DNA of 7,790 nt, taken from positions 1-7,790 of the forward strand of contig QMUI01000033.1 in the NCBI GenBank assembly GCA_003660485.1, read 5' to 3'. Made by a program: the position numbers and the translations under genes. The notes under the pieces were generated by a model. It had not been told where the DNA came from and ran no database searches. It was given only the letters and a program-made list of their open reading frames with translations. The stretch is from Thermococci archaeon (GTDB taxonomy: Archaea; Methanobacteriota_B; Thermococci; Thermococcales; Thermococcaceae). Below, in pieces: positions 6,647 through 7,790 of the stretch. Numbering within the stretch: the stretch's first letter is position 1; each line of letters starts with the position of its first letter.

Positions 6647-6660
6647 TTTTTAATCTTTCG
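6647..6660 (-). promoter_or_regulatory. Probable proS promoter (BRE plus TATA)
   Basis: The minus strand reads CGAAAG then ATTAAAAA, a purine-rich BRE followed by an AT-rich TATA element. A start about 25 bases on would be near 6625, just at the ribosome binding site, giving a leader of about 11 bases. An alternative AATTAAAAG at 6678-6686 would give a leader of about 40 bases. Confidence 0.5.
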
Positions 6661-6670
6661 TTTTGTTTTT

Positions 6671-6684
6671 GAAAAGCTTTTAAT
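6671..6684 (+). promoter_or_regulatory. Promoter of the flippase gene (BRE plus TATA)
   Basis: GAAAAG followed by CTTTTAAT is a typical Thermococcales BRE/TATA arrangement. Twenty-five to twenty-six bases from the TATA centre falls at 6706-6707, the A of an ATG. With no ribosome binding site nearby, a leaderless transcript is expected. The core AAAAGCTTTT (6672-6681) is palindromic and lies in the region shared with divergent proS. Confidence 0.62.
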
Positions 6685-6706
6685 TGACGAAATAAAAGCT
6701 ATGTGC

Positions 6707-7790
6707 ATGGACAAGAGAAAAGTTATAATAAGGCACTCGCTCGCGAGCATCATAGCCTTGGCGGTCTTTGGGGGAAGCAGATTCCTCTATAATATTGTAG
6801 TGGCGAGGAGGTACGGTGTAGAGGTTCTTGGAGAGGTAAACTCAATAATTTCTCAAGCATTCTTGCTTGCAGGGTTCTTAGCTTTCTTCTCTGTAGGGTT
6901 GGGAAAGTTTACGGCGGAGTTCCTGGGGAGAGGGGAACGTGAGAGAATTAAGGCGATAACTGGTATTTCTTACATCTTTCCCTTCCTGGGACTTCTATTA
7001 GCTCCAATTAATCTTCAACTCGCAGTGTTATCGGTGATGAGGGCCCTTCAGTTGACGTTCCGCTCATTCGTCTACGGTCTTCACAGGGGAGAGGTTTACG
7101 CCTATGCCGTTCTCTTGGGCTTCTTGGGGTTCATCGTAGGGTTCCTCGATGGAGTTTTAATGCCCTACTACCTCCTCCTAGGCATGATATCAGCATTCGG
7201 ATTGGCTTATTCCATGAAGTTCCTGGGGAGGCCCAAGGTGAAAGAGGTTAAGGCACTTGTTAAGTACTCTGGCTGGGCCTTCCTTGGCAGTATAGCGGGG
7301 ATATTCCTTCTCCAAGCTCCTTACTTCCTCACAGAAAAGCTGGCGGGCTCAAGAATTGCTGGAGCTGTGTCGGCAATGCTCTCAACTTCTTTCTTGCTCT
7401 CCTACATGCCCCAAGTAGTCCAATCTGCTATTGTCCCACTGTACGCCTTCGATTATGGTCGGGGTAGAAAGAATGAAATCAAGGTTTTAGCCGAGGAAGC
7501 AACGTCCTTGCTTTCTCTGATGACAGCTTTAGTGGTTTTCTTAATGCTTATATTCTCCAACATTTTGGAGAACCTCTTTGGAGTGAATTTCAGCTGGCCA
7601 TTCCTCCTCTCCCTCCTAGCAGTCGAAGTCTACGTAGTCTTTAATCCCCTAATAAACGTCCTAAGTGCAACGGAGTACATAAAAAGGGCAGCCTTATATT
7701 CCCTCACTGGTGCCATTATTTCTCTCTTCCTCTGGCTACTCCTAATTCCAAGGCTCCATGAAGTCGGAACCTTTCTGGGGCTTTTGGCTG
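6707..7790 (+). CDS. MOP-superfamily polysaccharide flippase-like membrane protein (3' partial)
   Basis: The first 361 codons of a polytopic membrane protein resembling Wzx-type oligosaccharide flippases, which move lipid-linked sugars across the cytoplasmic membrane. The frame stays open to the window edge; family members are usually over 400 residues, so the end lies beyond it. Hydrophobic segments are near residues 11-32, 50-66, 84-112, 133-150, 152-170, 188-207, 220-245, 266-288, 297-317 and 330-348. Family-like features are [17 protein letters not shown] (31-47) in the first loop, and [16 protein letters not shown] followed by [11 protein letters not shown] (324-354), which matches the usual late-domain pattern of a basic loop, helix and IP-x-x-x-x-x-G. 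An in-frame ATG at 6701 would add two residues (Met-Cys); I prefer 6707 because the promoter predicts transcription starting there. It is divergent from proS. Substrate is unknown: an N-glycan or surface polysaccharide role is inferred only from family. Confidence 0.82.
   Translation, partial: MDKRKVIIRHSLASIIALAVFGGSRFLYNIVVARRYGVEVLGEVNSIISQAFLLAGFLAFFSVGLGKFTAEFLGRGERERIKAITGISYIFPFLGLLLAPINLQLAVLSVMRALQLTFRSFVYGLHRGEVYAYAVLLGFLGFIVGFLDGVLMPYYLLLGMISAFGLAYSMKFLGRPKVKEVKALVKYSGWAFLGSIAGIFLLQAPYFLTEKLAGSRIAGAVSAMLSTSFLLSYMPQVVQSAIVPLYAFDYGRGRKNEIKVLAEEATSLLSLMTALVVFLMLIFSNILENLFGVNFSWPFLLSLLAVEVYVVFNPLINVLSATEYIKRAALYSLTGAIISLFLWLLLIPRLHEVGTFLGLLA

Noticed and set aside
6616..6753. 46-codon N-terminal extension of prolyl-tRNA synthetase
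   Set aside because: It runs through the promoters and into the divergent flippase gene, looks unlike a synthetase N-terminus, and a ribosome binding site precedes the ATG at 6615.

Overview
The window looks like a piece of a Pyrococcus chromosome, or that of a very close Thermococcales relative. The TATA-binding protein at 3919-4494 matches, as I remember it, the 191-residue Pyrococcus TBP almost residue for residue, including the acidic tail. Other support comes from AGG/AGA-dominated arginine codons, purine-rich coding strands, archaeal BRE/TATA promoters, GGAGG-type ribosome binding sites, very short or absent leaders, and an archaeal/eukaryal-type prolyl-tRNA synthetase. No searches were run.

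Layout. (1) 2-2748, plus strand: the C-terminal part of an OPT-family oligopeptide transporter (5' end outside the window), a 109-residue PqqD-like protein, and an M20 metallopeptidase whose start overlaps the previous stop by four bases. This reads as a peptide uptake and hydrolysis cluster with a small peptide-binding-type domain between importer and peptidase. (2) 2717-3877, minus strand: an AAA_14/DUF4143 ATPase with a nuclease-like C-terminal domain. It converges on the peptidase gene and overlaps its 3' end by 32 bp. Its promoter carries a perfect 18-bp palindrome between TATA box and start codon. (3) 3919-6615, minus strand: an information-processing block of proS (prolyl-tRNA synthetase), a UPF0200 P-loop kinase-like gene 10 bp behind it, and tbp, which has its own promoter with two possible TATA boxes. 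(4) 6707-7790, plus strand: the first 361 codons of a MOP-superfamily membrane flippase, divergent from proS and cut by the window edge. It has a good promoter and apparently no leader.

The window is almost fully coding; the largest gaps are about 104 bp (tbp upstream) and 91 bp (proS/flippase), both promoter regions. I saw no rRNA, tRNA, CRISPR array or insertion sequence. Several start codons need shortening from the longest open frame: tbp starts at 4494 rather than 4539, and proS at 6615 rather than 6753. The most unusual items are the palindromic operator-like site of the ATPase gene, the PqqD-like protein with no visible RiPP machinery, and the inner TATA box in the presumed tbp leader. 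I do not see clear evidence of a wholly new multi-gene system.
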